From assembly GCA_038227745.1 (NCBI GenBank), contig JBBRPS010000314.1, positions 1-11,093 of the forward strand: DNA of 11,093 nucleotides, written 5' to 3'. The DNA is from DASPXY01 sp038227745. Its GTDB lineage: Bacteria > Planctomycetota > Planctomycetia > Gemmatales > Gemmataceae. The notes beneath the pieces were generated by a model. That model had not been told where the DNA came from. It ran no database searches and worked only from the letters and a program-made list of their open reading frames with translations. Positions 1-7,610 of the stretch are shown here, piece after piece. Position numbers and translations under genes: made by a program. The number at the start of each line of letters is the position of its first letter. Position 1 is the stretch's first letter.

Positions 1-76
1 GTTTGGGCTGTGGGTCAGGACTCCGATCCTGACAAGTTACTTTGTCAGGATCGGAGTCCTGACCCACAGCCCAAAC
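1..76. repeat. Perfect inverted repeat, 35-bp arms with a 6-nt loop
   Basis: Bases 1-35 are exactly the reverse complement of 42-76, with loop GTTACT at 36-41. Each arm also holds a smaller inverted repeat, TCAGGA (N6) TCCTGA, so the hexamer occurs four times in alternating orientation. The element begins 28 bp past the stop of the DUF1080 gene, so that transcript would fold into a very stable hairpin. It could act as a terminator or mRNA-end stabiliser, or be a copy of a dispersed palindromic repeat. The left arm begins at the window edge, so the true element may be longer and any downstream U-tract cannot be seen. Confidence 0.9.
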
Positions 77-104
77 CGCGGCGAAGCGAAGACAGCTTGC
101 CTCG

Positions 105-800
105 CTACGGCAGCACCTTGATCTTGATGTTCTTGAAGTGAATCTCCGCTCCCTCGGACTGCAGGCCGAACGGCCCCTCCGTCAGGTTCGTCTTGCCCGT
201 GCCGACCTGCGCGCCGTTCACCTTGCTGGTGATCGTCCCGTTCTGGACGGTCACCTCGGTGGTGTTCCACTCGCCGACTGGGTGGCGCGCCTTCTTCAGG
301 GCCTCGGCGTCGAAGTCGAACTTGCCCTTGGCGCCGCCGATCGCGAAGATCTTGCCGTGGTCGCGGTTCATGCCCTGCACCTCGACGCACTTCGGCCACA
401 CCTTGTGGCCGCCCTCGATGTGGACCAGCAGGCCGCTGTTGCCACCGAACTTCTCGTCGTCCTTGAGGTTCTTCGGCCGCTTGTAGCGCCAGTCGAAGCG
501 CAGCACGTAGTTCTTGTAGCTCTTCTCGGTGAAGATGTAGCCGTTGGGGTTTCCCGTGCAGACGATGACGCCCTTGTCGATCTTCCAGGTCTTCGTCTTC
601 AGCGGGTCGTCCCCCTGGTCGGTCTTGCCGCCGGCGCTCAGGACGTAGTCCCAGTTCGACAGGTCCTTGCCGTTGAACAGCGCGACGAAGCCGTTGTCCT
701 TCTCGTCCTTCTTGTCGCCGGCGCTTGCCGGGCCGATCCAGGCGACGCAGGCGGCCAGCGCCGCGGCGGGCAGCCAGACGCGCAACAGTCGTGGGGTCAT
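105..800 (-). CDS. Secreted DUF1080 protein (3-keto-disaccharide hydrolase family)
   Basis: A 231-residue protein of the DUF1080 / 3-keto-disaccharide hydrolase family (PF06439), a concanavalin-like beta-sandwich fold that is abundant in planctomycetes. Family landmarks are visible in order: GFVALFNGKDLSNW near residues 37-50, GGNSGLLVHIEG near 109-120, KCVEVQGMN near 137-145, EWNTTEV near 177-183, and the C-terminal PFGLQSEGAEIHFKNIKIK near 210-228. The N-terminus is a signal peptide with an alanine-rich core and a likely cut after ASA (residue 27). LAAC at 15-18 also fits a lipobox, so a lipoprotein is possible. The start at 800 is chosen because GAGGGAG lies 6 nt upstream; an in-frame ATG at 830 lacks such a site. 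The role is probably periplasmic or exported sugar-derivative hydrolysis or binding; the substrate cannot be told. It is transcribed separately from its neighbour, from a promoter at 875-903. Confidence 0.93.
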   Translation of the reverse strand: MTPRLLRVWLPAAALAACVAWIGPASAGDKKDEKDNGFVALFNGKDLSNWDYVLSAGGKTDQGDDPLKTKTWKIDKGVIVCTGNPNGYIFTEKSYKNYVLRFDWRYKRPKNLKDDEKFGGNSGLLVHIEGGHKVWPKCVEVQGMNRDHGKIFAIGGAKGKFDFDAEALKKARHPVGEWNTTEVTVQNGTITSKVNGAQVGTGKTNLTEGPFGLQSEGAEIHFKNIKIKVLP

Positions 801-874
801 GCGGTGCTCCCTCGTCAGGTGTGAACGCATTCCCGGTGCGGCCGTCCCCGTGACGGCCCGAACCGAGCGGAGGG

Positions 875-903
875 ATTGTAAGAGGGCGGGGGAGCAAATT
901 CAA
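875..903 (-). promoter_or_regulatory. Sigma70-like promoter for the DUF1080 gene
   Basis: Reading the minus strand, TTGAAT (898-903, four of six matches to TTGACA) is separated by exactly 17 nt from TACAAT (875-880, five of six to TATAAT). Transcription would start near 867, giving a leader of about 65 nt before the ATG at 800. The leader contains a 7-bp stem with 5-nt loop (840-858, GGCCGTC/GACGGCC). The boxes lie just inside the gap after the stop of the upstream minus-strand gene (912), which argues for independent expression. No experimental support; call by motif only. Confidence 0.55.
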
Positions 904-911
904 TCGGCAGG

Positions 912-1502
912 CTACGGCAGCATGTCGGCGGTGCACGCCCGGGAAGAGCGACGGCCGCACGAGGCGAGGCGGGCCATCAGCCGCGCGCACACCGAGCGGT
1001 TGACCAGGCCGCCGAACAGGCCCTCCTCGCTGGCCTCGTTCTCGAAGCGGTTCCACGGGTTCGGCCCCTCCTGGAACCACGTCACCGACCCGACCAGCGG
1101 CAGGTACGCCGGCCCCAGGCGCAGCGCCTGCCAGGTGTGGCCGCACTCGTGCGCCAGCACCTCGCCGGCGCCGGGGAAGTCGGCCACGCCCGCGGCGGCG
1201 CGGCGCAGCAGGTCGCCAATGCGGCCGCCCGCAACCTCGACGGGCCGGCGGCGCGACGCCGGCTCGTCCGCCTGCTCGCGCAGCAGTTCCTCGGCGAAGT
1301 CCCAGCCGACGACGATCACCTCGGCGGTCCAGGTGATGCAGGTGCCGGCGCACAGCGGCCAGCGGCTGTCGGTGTCGCGGCGGTGCGTGGCGTAGACGCT
1401 GACGACGCGCCAGTCCTGTTCACGGCGGCCCTTCCCGTAGATGCGGAAGCACGGCGTGCCGCCCCACCAGTGCAGCCAGTCGCTCAGCAGGTCGTTGATC
1501 AT
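912..1502 (-). CDS. Hypothetical protein with HECGH metallopeptidase-like motif
   Basis: A 196-residue protein that I cannot place in a named family. The central segment EVLAHECGHTWQALRLG carries HECGH at residues 108-112, matching the HExxH zinc site of gluzincin-type metallopeptidases. An acidic stretch RFENEASEEG about 25 residues later (E134, E136) could supply the third zinc ligand. The first 80 residues are rich in Trp and Cys (DWLHWWGGTPCFRIYGKG; GTCITWTAEVIVVGWDF), with no signal peptide, so a cytoplasmic location is likely. The frame stays open upstream to an ATG at 1589, but those 29 residues are low-complexity and basic. The ATG at 1502 begins the ordered-looking part, although its Shine-Dalgarno is weak. 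The gene is followed by the promoter of the DUF1080 gene. Function is not known; peptidase activity is only suggested by the motif. Confidence 0.7.
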   Translation of the reverse strand: MINDLLSDWLHWWGGTPCFRIYGKGRREQDWRVVSVYATHRRDTDSRWPLCAGTCITWTAEVIVVGWDFAEELLREQADEPASRRRPVEVAGGRIGDLLRRAAAGVADFPGAGEVLAHECGHTWQALRLGPAYLPLVGSVTWFQEGPNPWNRFENEASEEGLFGGLVNRSVCARLMARLASCGRRSSRACTADMLP

Positions 1503-1682
1503 GGCTCGCAGTCCGTCGTGCCGCGTGGACGTGAACCCCGCATCTATTCTACCTCTCTTCCTTGCGGAGTGCGCGGCCGGACGCTTCAATAGGCCTCGAG
1601 CCGCCCCCAGGCGGCCGAAGAAGGGACGAAGGATTGGGGTTGGCGTTTCAGCGGTGGTGTTGCCGGCGCCTTCCTGGGTCTC

Positions 1683-1859
1683 TTACAGGGAGACGCCCTG
1701 GAGCTTGGCCAGGCCGTTCAGATCCTTCAACAGCGCCCCGGCGGTCTGGTAGCGATCCTCGGGGCGCTTCGACAGCAGCCGCACAACCACTCCCTCGAAC
1801 AGTTCCGGGATCGCCGGCTGGTACTTCTTCGGCCGCCCCGTCTCGCCCTTGCGGATCTT
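1683..1859 (-). pseudogene. C-terminal stump of a Ser/Thr protein kinase
   Basis: Minus-strand translation gives 58 codons ending in TAA (1683-1685). The segment LFEGVVVRLLSKRPEDRYQT is followed by AGALLKDLNGLAKLQ. This matches the last helices of Hanks-type kinase domains (subdomain XI, consensus like L-x-K-x-P-x-x-R-Y-x-T). The rest of the kinase domain is absent: the frame reaches a TGA within about 30 codons upstream and shows no kinase motif there. In another frame just upstream, VSRLALSPAGKTLG (1858-1902) resembles a WD40 strand, with a stop directly after it. A canonical AGGAGG (1930-1935) stands 8 nt before an ATG at 1919-1921, whose frame is not that of the kinase piece. It is therefore a gene remnant, not an active gene, and too different from the intact kinase next door to be a simple duplicate. 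Confidence 0.75.
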
Positions 1860-2065
1860 AGCCGAGGGTTTTGCCGGCGGGAGACAGGGCGAGGCGCGAC
1901 ACTCCCGTCGCGCAGCGGCATCGTGGAAACCTCCTCACGGCCATTCTAACCGGGGGCCACCCCGGCGTACCCATTTCCCGTTCCCCGCGCCCGGTTTTTC
2001 GTCTATCCTTGTGCAGGAAGCGCAGGAGGATCGCGCCCCGCCGCTGACCCCCCCAGAGACCTCTC

Positions 2066-5000
2066 ATGAGTGAACCCGTTCCCGGCGACCGTACCGTCCA
2101 GTTGAATCCCCCGGACGCGGCTGCGGCGCGCCCGGGCGAAGAGCCCATGACCGACGCCGGGCAAACGCGGATCGACACGGCCGGGCCCGCCGTGGACGCC
2201 GGCGCCGACACCGACCCGATCGGTCGCCTGCGCCTGGAGCAGCGGCGCCGCTGGCAGCACGGCGAGCGCCTGCGCGTGGAGGACTACCTCGCCCGCGAGC
2301 CTTCCCTCCGAGCCGACGAGGACGCCGTCCTCGACCTGCTGTTCCGCGAGCTGCTCCTGCGCGAGGAGACCGGAGAGGCGCCGCCCGTCGAGGAGCTCGT
2401 GCGGCGCTTCCCGCACCTGGAACCGCGCATCCGCCAGCAGTTCGCCCTCCACGCAGCGCTGCACACGCGGCCCGGCTTTCGCGGCGAACCGGCCCCCGCC
2501 CGTGACGCCCCCGAGCGAACCCTGGGAATCGACCCCCACCGGACCGACGCCCCGGAAGGCCCCGTCAAGCCGCCCAGCGAAACCCCCGACGACCTGGCGG
2601 AGAAGTCCCGCTTCAGCATCGCCGGCTACGAGGTGCTGGGGGAGCTGGGGCGGGGCGGCATGGGCGTCGTTTACAAGGCCAGGCAGGTCCGCCTCAACCG
2701 CGTCGTCGCCCTCAAGATGATCCTCAGCGGCGCCCACGCCGGGACGATGGAGCTGGATCGCTTCCGCAGTGAGGCGGAGGCGGCGGCCCGAGTCCAGCAC
2801 CCCAACCTCGTCCAAATTTACGAGGTCGGCGAGTTCGACGGCCGGCCCTTTTTCTCCCTGGAGTTCGTGGACGGCCCCAGCCTGGCCGACGTGATCGGCG
2901 GCAAACCCCGGCCGTGGCGCCACGCGGCCGAGATGGTCGAAACGCTGGCCCGCGCCGTCCACGCCATCCACGAGCGCGGCCTGATCCACCGCGACCTCAA
3001 GCCGGCCAACGTCCTGCTCACCTCCGCGGGCGTGCCGAAGATCACCGACTTCGGCCTGGCCAAGAACCTCGACGGCGGCGGCCTGACCGCCACCGGCGAC
3101 ATCCTCGGCACGCCCATCTACATGGCGCCCGAGCAGGCCGCCGGCAAGGTCCACGACATCGGCACGCACACCGACGTCTACGCCCTCGGCGTCATCCTTT
3201 ACGAAATGCTCACCGGCCGGCCGCCGTTCCTCGCCGCGATGAGTATCGAGATCGTGCGCCAGGTGATCGCCGACGAGCCGCTGTCGCCGTCACGCCTGCA
3301 ACCGAAGGTGCCGCGCGACCTCGTGACGATCTGCCTCAAGTGCCTCGAAAAGGACCCGAAAAAGCGCTATTCCAGCGCCCTGGCCCTGGCCGACGACCTG
3401 CGGCGCTCCCTCGACGGCGAGCCGATCCAGGCGCGGCCGGTCAGCCGGGCGCAGCGCCTGGTGAAGTGGGCGCGGCGGCGCCCGGCCCTCGCCGCCCTGC
3501 TCGGCGTCAGCGCCCTGGCGGTGCTGGCGCTGCTCGTCGGCGGCTGGGTCTACAACGCCCGCCTGCAGCAGGCGCTGGCCCTGGCCGAGGAGAAGGGCGA
3601 GGAGAGCCGGCAGCTGCTGGTGCGCCTCAACGTCGCCGACGGCGCTCGCCTCCTCGACGAGGGAAACTGGTTCGGCGCGCTCGTCTGGTTCACGCAGGCG
3701 ATGCGCCGCGACGAGGGCCGGCCGGAGCGCGAGGCGATGCACCGCATCCGGCTGGGCTCCGTACTCGAGCGCTGCCCGACCCAGGCGCAGCTCTGGTTCC
3801 ACGAGGGGGCGGTCCAGGCGGCCCGTTTCAGTCCGGATGGCCGGCGCGTCGTCACCGCCAGCGCCGACGGCACGGCCCGCGTGTGGGATACGGCCACCGG
3901 GGCGGCCGTCGGCAGGCCGCTGACGCACGACGGCCCGGTCCTGGGCGCGGAATTCAGTGCCGACGGGCGGAAGGTAGTTACCGCGAGCGCCGACGGCACC
4001 GCCCGGCTCTGGGAAGCGGACAGCGGCAGGGTCCTCGCGCCGCCGCTGAAGCCCGGCCGTCCCCTGACCTGCGCCCGCTTCAGTCCGGACGGCACCCGCG
4101 TGGTGACGGCGGACGAAGGCCCCACCGCCCGACTCTGGGACGCCGCCGGGCATCCCCTGGGCGTGTCCTTCCGGCACGAAGGGGCGGTCCGCTGGGCGGC
4201 GTTCAGCCCGGACGGCAAGTGGCTGGTGACCGCATCCGAGGACGGGACCGGCCGGGTCTGGGACGCCCAGACGGGCAAGCCGCGCACGCCGCCGCTGAAA
4301 CACGCCGCGGGCCTGACGTACGCCGTGTTCAGCCCCGACGGGACGGCAGTCCTCACCTGCTCGCTCGACCACACGGCCTGCCTCTGGGACGCCGCGACGG
4401 GCAAGGAGCTGGCGCGGCCGCTGCGGCATGGGCGGGCGGTGCAGCACGGCTCCTTCAGCCCCGACGGCAAGCAGGTCGTGACCGCGAGCAACGACCGGGC
4501 GGCGCAGATCTGGAGCACCGCGACGGGGGAGAGGGTCGCCCCATCCCTGCGGCACAGCAGCGACGTGAACCAGGCCCACTTCAGCTCCGACGGCAAGTGG
4601 GTCGTGACCGCGGCCGACGACAACACCGCCCGCCTATGGGACGCGCGCACGGGGGAGCTGCTGCCGCCGTGGCTGCTGCACACCGGCTCGGTCAACGGAG
4701 CCGCGTTCAGCCCCGACGGGCGGCACGTCCTCAGCTACAGCACGGACACGGTGGTGCGCCTGTGCGACGTGTCGGCGATCACCGCCCGCGCCCCGGTGAA
4801 GGACGGCGACAGCGACTTCGCCGGCCCGCTCCCCGTGCCCGTGCGTGCGGACGTCAAGGCGCTGAGCCCGGACGGCAAGTGGCTGGTGCGTGCCGAGGCC
4901 GGCAACCAGGCGCGGGTGGTAGACGCGCGCACGGGCGCCCCGGTCGGCCAACCGCTGCGGCACGGGAGCGAGGTGCTGTTCGTGACGTTCTCGCCGCACG

Positions 5001-5464
5001 GCCGGCGCGTTGGGACCGGCAGCGACGACAACACGGCGCGGCTATGGGACGCGGCGACGGGCCGGCTGCTGGCGCCGCCGCTGCGGCACGCGGGCTCCGT
5101 GCGCCACGTCGCGTTCAGCCCGGACGGCCTCCTGGCGGCCACCGCCAGCGAAGACGAGACGGCGCGCGTCTGGGACGCTTCCACGGGCGAGCCGCTGACG
5201 CCGCCGCTGCAGCACCGCACCGCCGTCAAGACCGTCGCCTTTAGCCCGGACGGCAGGCGCCTGCAGACGACGACGTTCGATGGCGTCCACAAGACGTGGG
5301 AGCTGGGGCGGGATGACCGTCCGGTGGCCGAGCTGGTGCGCCTGGCGGAGGTGCTGGCGGCGAGCCGGATCGACGCCGACCGCGGTTACCTGCCGCTGGG
5401 GGCGGAGCGCTTGAAGAAGTTGTGGGAAGAAACGAGGACGGGGCAAATTCCAAATTCCAAATAA
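2066..5464 (+). CDS. Membrane-anchored Ser/Thr protein kinase with C-terminal WD40 propeller(s)
   Basis: A 1132-residue Hanks-type kinase of the planctomycete kinase-WD40 architecture. Residues about 50-135 form the N-terminal domain common to these proteins, followed by a Pro-rich linker. The kinase domain spans about 188-450: glycine loop LGRGGMGVVYKA (194-205), Lys217, HRDLKPAN (308-315), DFG (328-330) and APE (354-356), so it should be active. A membrane helix lies at about 474-496, preceded by WARRRP, placing the kinase inside the cell and the rest across the membrane. A short TPR-like stretch (521-551) precedes 12 WD40-type repeats (about 579-1081); repeats 8 and 9 are degenerate. The conserved-looking tail (VAELVRLAEVLAASRIDADRG) follows. 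The last six codons, QIPNSK, and the stop come from an adjacent repeat. ATG 2066 gives the full N-terminus; its Shine-Dalgarno is weak, and ATG 2147 is an alternative. The ligand and the targets are not known. Confidence 0.95.
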   Translation: MSEPVPGDRTVQLNPPDAAAARPGEEPMTDAGQTRIDTAGPAVDAGADTDPIGRLRLEQRRRWQHGERLRVEDYLAREPSLRADEDAVLDLLFRELLLREETGEAPPVEELVRRFPHLEPRIRQQFALHAALHTRPGFRGEPAPARDAPERTLGIDPHRTDAPEGPVKPPSETPDDLAEKSRFSIAGYEVLGELGRGGMGVVYKARQVRLNRVVALKMILSGAHAGTMELDRFRSEAEAAARVQHPNLVQIYEVGEFDGRPFFSLEFVDGPSLADVIGGKPRPWRHAAEMVETLARAVHAIHERGLIHRDLKPANVLLTSAGVPKITDFGLAKNLDGGGLTATGDILGTPIYMAPEQAAGKVHDIGTHTDVYALGVILYEMLTGRPPFLAAMSIEIVRQVIADEPLSPSRLQPKVPRDLVTICLKCLEKDPKKRYSSALALADDLRRSLDGEPIQARPVSRAQRLVKWARRRPALAALLGVSALAVLALLVGGWVYNARLQQALALAEEKGEESRQLLVRLNVADGARLLDEGNWFGALVWFTQAMRRDEGRPEREAMHRIRLGSVLERCPTQAQLWFHEGAVQAARFSPDGRRVVTASADGTARVWDTATGAAVGRPLTHDGPVLGAEFSADGRKVVTASADGTARLWEADSGRVLAPPLKPGRPLTCARFSPDGTRVVTADEGPTARLWDAAGHPLGVSFRHEGAVRWAAFSPDGKWLVTASEDGTGRVWDAQTGKPRTPPLKHAAGLTYAVFSPDGTAVLTCSLDHTACLWDAATGKELARPLRHGRAVQHGSFSPDGKQVVTASNDRAAQIWSTATGERVAPSLRHSSDVNQAHFSSDGKWVVTAADDNTARLWDARTGELLPPWLLHTGSVNGAAFSPDGRHVLSYSTDTVVRLCDVSAITARAPVKDGDSDFAGPLPVPVRADVKALSPDGKWLVRAEAGNQARVVDARTGAPVGQPLRHGSEVLFVTFSPHGRRVGTGSDDNTARLWDAATGRLLAPPLRHAGSVRHVAFSPDGLLAATASEDETARVWDASTGEPLTPPLQHRTAVKTVAFSPDGRRLQTTTFDGVHKTWELGRDDRPVAELVRLAEVLAASRIDADRGYLPLGAERLKKLWEETRTGQIPNSK

Positions 5465-5485
5465 GAAATCCCAAACAAATTCAAA
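5444..5485. repeat. Degenerate CAAATTC heptamer repeat overlapping the kinase 3' end
   Basis: Six successive 7-mers can be read: CAAATTC, CAAATTC, CAAATAA, GAAATCC, CAAACAA, ATTCAAA. The block is sharply AT-rich against GC-rich flanks. It encodes the kinase's last six residues and supplies its TAA stop (5462-5464). It runs directly into the large palindrome at 5482-5622, and the two probably make one composite intergenic element. The family assignment is inferred; only one copy is in the window. Confidence 0.75.
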
Positions 5486-5622
5486 ACCCTGGAGCGCTCT
5501 GTAGAGAGGTGTTTTGGAGTGCGGCGCTCGGCGCCGCTTTCGTTTTTCTTTGCTGCGTTTTGGAGTGCGGCGCTCGGCGCCGCACTCCAAAGCACCCCTC
5601 TACAGAGCGCTCCAGGGTTTTG
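5482..5622. repeat. Large imperfect palindrome with nested direct repeats
   Basis: The 56-nt arms 5482-5537 and 5567-5622 are complementary at 51 of 56 positions, around a 29-nt spacer. The outer 25 bp (5482-5506 with 5598-5622) pair perfectly. Inside, a 27-nt unit starting GTTTTGGAGTGCGGCGC is directly repeated at 5511-5537 and 5557-5583. The second unit also forms its own hairpin, with a 15-bp stem at 5559-5573 / 5577-5591 and a 3-nt loop TCG. It lies between two convergent genes and codes for nothing convincing, although short open frames cross it. It resembles dispersed palindromic intergenic repeats (REP- or MITE-like) rather than an insertion sequence, since no transposase is present. 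Confidence 0.85.
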
Positions 5623-5629
5623 TTTTTTT
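5482..5629 (+). terminator. Likely intrinsic terminator of the kinase gene
   Basis: The 25-bp perfect outer stem of the palindrome is followed immediately by seven T residues (5623-5629), starting 18 bp after the kinase stop codon. Stem plus U-tract is the layout of a Rho-independent terminator on the plus strand. Because it sits between convergent genes, it may also end transcripts of the tricorn gene, but there the following sequence is only moderately U-rich. The stem is much longer than typical terminators, so this is probably a repeat element serving as one. Confidence 0.5.
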
Positions 5630-5651
5630 GGAATTTCTCGCGCAGCGGGCG

Positions 5652-7520
5652 TCAACGTTTCGGGAACGGCGGCGGCGGCGGCAGCGGGTTCGGCCGCCCG
5701 CGCAACTCCTCCAGCGCCACCGCAATCGCCCGGTTGAGCTGCTGATCGACGCCCGCGTACTCCTGCGCCGGATCGTTGTCCACGTAAATGTCCGGCTCGA
5801 CCCCGCGGTTCTCGATCGGCCAGGTCTTGCCCTCCAGGTCGTAGCTGGCGAACTCCGGCTTGTTCAGGGAACCGCCGTCCAGCAGCGGCAGCGTGCCGCG
5901 GATGCCGATCACGCCGCCCCAGCTCCGCTTGCCCACCAGCTTGCCCAGCTTGTAGTGCCGGAAGCGGTACGGGAACAGGTCGCCGTCCGACGCCGAATAC
6001 TCGTTCAAGAGGCACACCCGTGGCCCGATGTGCAGGTCGAACGGGTTCGGGTTCGACGTCGCGTTCCGCGCCATCCCGATCAGCGCGGGCTTGCGCAGCA
6101 ACCGCTCGATGAGGTGCGGCGACACGTTGCCGCCGCCGTTGCCGCGCATGTCGATGATCAGCGCCTTCTTGCGCAGCTGCGGGTAGAAGTGCTTGGTGAA
6201 CTCGTTCAGGCCGTTCGCCTGCATGTCCGGGACGTGAAGGTAACCCACCTGCCCGTTCGTCGCGTCGCTCACCTTCTTGATGTTGCCCTGCACCCAGTTG
6301 TAATAGTACAGCGGCTGCTCGTCGCCGATCGGCATCACCACCACCGCCCGGCCGCCCTCCTCCTTCGGCTCGGCGTTAACCTTCAACGTCACCGGCTTGC
6401 CGACCGTGCTGAGGAGAGATTCGTAGATGTTGACCATCCGGTTCGTCGGCTTACCGTTGACCGCGACGAGGTACTCGCCCTCCTTGACGTTCACGCCGAT
6501 CTCCGTCAGCGGCGAGCGCAGCCGGCCGTTCCAGTTGGCGCCATTGAGGATGCGCTTAATCCGGTAATAGTGCGTCGCCGGGTCCTGCTCCAGCTCGGCG
6601 CCGAGCAGGCCGGTCTGGACGCGCGGCACCTTCGGCAGGTCGCCGCCGCCGACGTAGGTGTGCCCCGCGTTCAGCTCGCCGATCAGGTCGCCCAGGACGT
6701 ACGTCAGGTCGGCGCGGTGGTTGACGTGCTCGACGAGCGGCGCGTAGCGCGCGCGCATCGCCTTCCAGTCCACGCCGTGCAGGTTCGGGTCGTAGAAGAA
6801 ATCGCGCATCTGCCGCCAGCACTCGCGGAAGATCTGCCGCCACTCCGCCTGGCGGTCCAGGTCCACCTGCAGGCCCGACAGGTTCAGCGCCCCCGACAGC
6901 GACAGCGGTCCCTTCGGCAGGTCGAGGAGGTAATAGCTGCCGTCCTTCGACACGAGCATCTTCTTGCGGTCGCGGGAAAGTTCGTAGCCGTTGACCGGCC
7001 CCAGGGCCGTCTCCTTGCGCCCGGCCAGGTCGTACAGGTGCAGCGCCGGCCTGCCCTCCTTGACGGACTCCTTCACGTAGTAGAGGGTGTCGCCGACCGA
7101 CGCCAGGCTGTGGTAGCTCGCCACCGGCACCGGCAGCGCGATCACGCGCTCGGTCAGGCCCTCGACGTCCACCTTCACCACGACGCCTTCGGGTTTCTTT
7201 GACTCCTTAACGTCCTTTTTGTCCTTTTTGTCGTCCTTGCCGGCAGGCGCGGGCCCCACGGGCCGCGGCCCGTGGGCTTGCGTGTCCACCTCATCGCTCT
7301 TCGGCGGGAACGGGTGCGGCGTGTCCTTGCTCAGCGTCGCGAGGTAGATGCGCGCCATGTCCTGGTAGGCGTGGTTCCACTCCGTCCGACTGAAGATCGG
7401 GTTGAAGTCGCGGCTCGATACGAAGAACAGGTACTTGCCGTCGGCGCTAAACACCGGCTCGAACGAGGCGAACCAGCCGTCCGTCACCGCGTAGGATTGG
7501 CCCTTCTCCAGCGAATGCAC
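5652..7520 (-). CDS. Tricorn-type peptidase, C-terminal catalytic part (downstream of amber codon)
   Basis: This 622-codon open frame is the continuation, in the same frame, of the tricorn homologue that starts at 8948; residue 1 here is codon 477 of the full gene. Tricorn is an S41-type serine peptidase that trims oligopeptides. In order: the end of the second beta-propeller with a Lys/Asp-rich insertion (about 95-110), the helical C1 region (about 212-280), and GELNAGHTYVGGGD carrying the likely catalytic His287. Then come a PDZ domain (about 300-385), the core motif DMRGNGGGNVSPHLIERL (457-474), the likely nucleophile Ser511 in NEYSASDGDLFPY, and IENRGVEPD with probable Glu570. All active-site segments are intact. 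The listed start is a GTG with only a weak AAGG upstream, so separate translation is doubtful. The polyproline tail PPPPPFPKR ends 30 bp from the palindromic repeat. Confidence 0.88.
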   Translation of the reverse strand: MHSLEKGQSYAVTDGWFASFEPVFSADGKYLFFVSSRDFNPIFSRTEWNHAYQDMARIYLATLSKDTPHPFPPKSDEVDTQAHGPRPVGPAPAGKDDKKDKKDVKESKKPEGVVVKVDVEGLTERVIALPVPVASYHSLASVGDTLYYVKESVKEGRPALHLYDLAGRKETALGPVNGYELSRDRKKMLVSKDGSYYLLDLPKGPLSLSGALNLSGLQVDLDRQAEWRQIFRECWRQMRDFFYDPNLHGVDWKAMRARYAPLVEHVNHRADLTYVLGDLIGELNAGHTYVGGGDLPKVPRVQTGLLGAELEQDPATHYYRIKRILNGANWNGRLRSPLTEIGVNVKEGEYLVAVNGKPTNRMVNIYESLLSTVGKPVTLKVNAEPKEEGGRAVVVMPIGDEQPLYYYNWVQGNIKKVSDATNGQVGYLHVPDMQANGLNEFTKHFYPQLRKKALIIDMRGNGGGNVSPHLIERLLRKPALIGMARNATSNPNPFDLHIGPRVCLLNEYSASDGDLFPYRFRHYKLGKLVGKRSWGGVIGIRGTLPLLDGGSLNKPEFASYDLEGKTWPIENRGVEPDIYVDNDPAQEYAGVDQQLNRAIAVALEELRGRPNPLPPPPPFPKR

Positions 7521-7610
7521 GTAGACCTTTTGCAGCCCCTCCGCCTCGGGCCGGGCGTAGGCAACCCACTTGCTGTCCGGCGACCACGAGTAGGAGCGGA
7601 TCTCCCACGC

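Noticed and set aside
105..925. Shared 12-base string GCTACGGCAGCA at the 3' ends of the DUF1080 and HECGH genes
   Set aside because: Both genes happen to end in -LP-stop with similar codons; a match of this size is compatible with chance, and no repeat extends around it.
1950..1965. Short hairpin CCGGGG-GCCA-CCCCGG upstream of the kinase gene
   Set aside because: A 6-bp GC stem is common by chance in this base composition, and there is no U-tract or known regulatory motif beside it.
2914..5244. A 776-codon frame inside the kinase-WD40 gene on the same strand
   Set aside because: Its translation is Arg/Pro/Gly-rich low complexity, typical of an out-of-frame reading of GC-rich DNA; the overlapping frame has full kinase and WD40 motifs.
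3800..5310. Regularly spaced similar DNA blocks resembling a tandem or CRISPR-like array
   Set aside because: The period reflects the protein's WD40 repeats; the units are diverged and in frame, with no identical repeats separated by unique spacers.
5422..5745. Short open frames crossing the palindrome on both strands
   Set aside because: They arise from the repeat itself: both strands give near-identical translations because the element is an inverted repeat. They have no domain or ribosome binding site.
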